Positions 62,152-64,000 of a DNA stretch of 64,000 nucleotides are shown piece after piece; position 1 is the stretch's first letter; each line of letters begins with the position of its first letter. This DNA comes from Bacteroidales bacterium. Its GTDB lineage: Bacteria > Bacteroidota > Bacteroidia > Bacteroidales > P3. The DNA is taken from positions 124,001 to 188,000 of the forward strand of contig JAFVBB010000004.1 in NCBI GenBank assembly GCA_017480225.1. Direction: 5' to 3'. The position numbers were made by a program, and so were the translations under genes. The notes below the pieces were generated by a model that did no database searches, had not been told where the DNA came from, and saw nothing but the letters and a program-made list of their open reading frames with translations.

Positions 62152-64000
62152 ATGGACTACATAACCGAGAGCAGGGTTGAGCGCTATTTCCAGCAGTTCG
62201 ACCCTTCGTTTGAGGCCAACAACCGCGCCTGCCTCACGCAGACGCTTGTGGCCGACAATTACATCGTGCTGGGCCAGTTGACGGCCCTGCGTTTCATCGA
62301 GTGGGTGAGCCTCAACCCCGGCGGGGTGGTGGCGCTGCCCACGGGCAAGACCCCTGAGTTTTTCATCAAGTGGCTGGAGTACTATCGCGACAACTGGGAG
62401 AGCGAGGCCTCGTCAGGCCTCATCGCCCGCCTGGGCATCGGCAAGCCCGACTTCCACTCGCTGCATTTCTTCCAGCTCGATGAGTTCTTCCCCATCAACC
62501 CGGAGCACGAGCGCTCGTTCCGCTACTTTGTGAAGAAGTACTACATCGACGTGCTGGGCTTCGACCCGGAGAAGACGCACCTCATCAACACCTGGTTCCT
62601 CAATGCCGATGAGCGCGAGGCCTTGGGCGGCGCCGGCAACCTGGGCGAGGTGTTTGTTGACGGGCGCGTAGACCTGTCGCTGCGCACGCGCACGGCGCTG
62701 ACGAAGCAGGAGGAGATGCAGCAGCGAGCGGTGCGCATGTTCGACCAGTGGTGCACGCGCTATGAGGACAAGATCCGCCAGCTGGGCGGCATAGGCTTCT
62801 TCCTGGGCGGCATAGGCCCCGACGGGCACATTGCCTTCAATGTGCGCGGCTCGAGCCCCTATTCGCACACGCGCCTCACCACACTCAACTACGAGAGCCA
62901 GGCTGCCGCCGCCGGCGATCTGGGCGGCATCAGCGCGGTGCGCAAGAAGGCCGTGGTGACCATGGGGCTGGAGACCATCACGTTCAACCCGAAGTGCGTG
63001 GCGGTGATCATCGCCGCTGGCCAGTCGAAGTCGCGCGTGGTGGCAGGCTCGGTGCTGCAGAAGCCCACGCAGCAGTATCCGGCCACGGTGCTGCAGCGCC
63101 TGCCGGCGGCGCGTTTCTTCATCACGCGCGCCTCGGCCACCGGGCTGCCTGTGGCGCAGGAGGCCATGCCCAACGCCAGCGCCGACGAGGTGAAGGCCAA
63201 GATTGCCCGCGGCCTGCACATGCCCGAGGGGGCTGTGATACTCCACACCTCGCCCCACCACGACGACGTGGAGCTGGCCTACTTCCCCTACCTGCACCAC
63301 CTGGTGCGGTCAAAGACGATATACAACTACTTCGCCTACTGCACGTCGGGCTATACGTCGGTGACCAATGACTACCTGCTTTCGGTCTACCGCAACATGC
63401 TGCTGCGCATCGACCCACAGGACCCCGCGCTGCGCGACGAGAACATCGGCACGGTGTTCCACACCGACTATCAGGACGACCTCACCCACTACCTGCGCGG
63501 CATAGCCAGCCTCGACCAGTCGCTGCAGCACTATGCTGTGGCGCGCAGGCTGGCGCGCAAGTGGATTGTGGAGCGCGGTGTGGGCGGCACCGACGAGCTG
63601 CGCCGCCTGGTGGAACGCGAGGTGGGGCTGCTGGAGGGCTTCGAGGCCGGGCGCCGTGAGCCGGAGAGCTTCCACATGGCCAAGGGCTGGCTGCGCGAGA
63701 TGGAGGCCGAGTTGGTGTGGGCCCACTTCGGCCTCGGCAGCGAGAAGGTGAGCCATCTGCGCCTGCCGTTCTACAGCGACGACATCTTCCCCCACTACCC
63801 CGACCCGGAGCACGACGTGCAGCCCATAGTGGACCTGCTCGAGCGCATCAAGCCTACCATTGTGAGCCTCGCGCTCGACCCCGAAGGGTCGGGCCCCGAC
63901 ACCCACTTCAAGGTGCTCATCGCCCTCAGCGCCGCGCTCGACATCTACCACTCCGCCCACCCGGAGATTGACCTCCGCGTGTGGGGCTACCGCAACGTGT
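62152..64000 (+). CDS. NagB-like glucosamine-6-phosphate deaminase fused to PIG-L domain (partial)
   Basis: 616 codons are visible and the frame is open to the window end, so the C-terminus is missing. The N-terminal half is a NagB/SugP isomerase domain: VVALPTGKTPEFF, FFQLDEFFPI and GGIGPDGHIAFNVRGS, with the active-site Asp and His of the family. Around residue 365 a PIG-L/LmbE deacetylase domain starts with HTSPHHDDVELAYF, matching the metal-binding HPDD pattern with a His in place of Pro. Such long fused forms occur in Bacteroidetes. The deaminase would feed GlcN6P into glycolysis; the substrate of the PIG-L half is unknown. Confidence 0.88.
   Translation, partial: MDYITESRVERYFQQFDPSFEANNRACLTQTLVADNYIVLGQLTALRFIEWVSLNPGGVVALPTGKTPEFFIKWLEYYRDNWESEASSGLIARLGIGKPDFHSLHFFQLDEFFPINPEHERSFRYFVKKYYIDVLGFDPEKTHLINTWFLNADEREALGGAGNLGEVFVDGRVDLSLRTRTALTKQEEMQQRAVRMFDQWCTRYEDKIRQLGGIGFFLGGIGPDGHIAFNVRGSSPYSHTRLTTLNYESQAAAAGDLGGISAVRKKAVVTMGLETITFNPKCVAVIIAAGQSKSRVVAGSVLQKPTQQYPATVLQRLPAARFFITRASATGLPVAQEAMPNASADEVKAKIARGLHMPEGAVILHTSPHHDDVELAYFPYLHHLVRSKTIYNYFAYCTSGYTSVTNDYLLSVYRNMLLRIDPQDPALRDENIGTVFHTDYQDDLTHYLRGIASLDQSLQHYAVARRLARKWIVERGVGGTDELRRLVEREVGLLEGFEAGRREPESFHMAKGWLREMEAELVWAHFGLGSEKVSHLRLPFYSDDIFPHYPDPEHDVQPIVDLLERIKPTIVSLALDPEGSGPDTHFKVLIALSAALDIYHSAHPEIDLRVWGYRNV

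Overview
The window is chromosomal DNA from a GC-rich member of the Bacteroidales. The evidence is the Bacteroidetes -33/-7 promoter words (TTTG and TAnnTTTG) before many genes, several exported proteins with type IX secretion (T9SS) C-terminal sorting domains, a PorZ-like T9SS protein, a Bacteroidetes-type serine palmitoyltransferase, and DUF805, POT, MreC/MreD and RibBA proteins of Bacteroidales type. A family such as Muribaculaceae is possible but I cannot resolve it from sequence alone. The window is core chromosome with a few accessory or surface loci; I see no prophage, insertion sequence or CRISPR array.

Layout. 0.1-5.4 kb (minus): an uncharacterised five-gene operon with a P-loop GTPase-like protein, three membrane proteins and an exported coiled-coil protein; two of the membrane proteins end in the same C-terminal module. 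5.9-13.4 kb (minus): a 2505-residue fibronectin-III/adhesin-type T9SS cargo whose promoter is embedded in C-tracts. 14.0-16.1 kb (plus): ribBA and fabD. 16.2-21.2 kb (minus): outer-membrane protein, rel, mazG and a TPR/beta-propeller/OmpA protein. 21.4-24.5 kb: peptide transporter, Sua5/TsaC-type enzyme, ferritin. 24.7-32.9 kb (plus): one long operon with an acidic unknown protein, gmk, mreC, mreD, porZ-like, recO and a subtilase with a barrel-like C-terminus. 33.5-39.0 kb: a 1460-residue secreted protein and a convergent T9SS cargo. 39.4-53.1 kb (minus): the tRNA-tuf-tRNA-secE-nusG-rplKAJL-rpoBC operon with a clear promoter. 53.6-64 kb: FecCD-type ABC importer, a parS site, YbaK-like deacylase, nadA, an AT-rich candidate replication origin, rpiB-deoC, serine palmitoyltransferase with a GNAT-fold partner, and a NagB-PIG-L fusion cut by the window end.

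Three things stand out. (1) A dispersed palindromic repeat family occurs five times in intergenic DNA (1-75, 23674-23776, 33031-33132, 53355-53456, 61881-61972). Each arm is a tandem array of an 11-bp unit (ATCGAAGAACA), and three copies share an additional one-sided tail. (2) A near-perfect parS centromere site (55393-55408) lies about 2.4 kb from an AT-rich gene-free stretch (57.6-58.05 kb) that is full of DnaA-box-like TTWTNAACA words; the RNA polymerase/ribosomal operon runs away from it, so oriC is probably here. (3) The GTPase/membrane operon at the left end has an attenuator-like hairpin in its leader and matches no system I can name.

Functionally the window mixes information processing (RNA polymerase, ribosomal proteins, EF-Tu, tRNAs, RecO), stringent response (Rel, MazG), cell shape (MreC/D), T9SS export and cargo, sphingolipid synthesis, and cofactor or sugar metabolism (RibBA, NadA, RpiB, DeoC, NagB-like).
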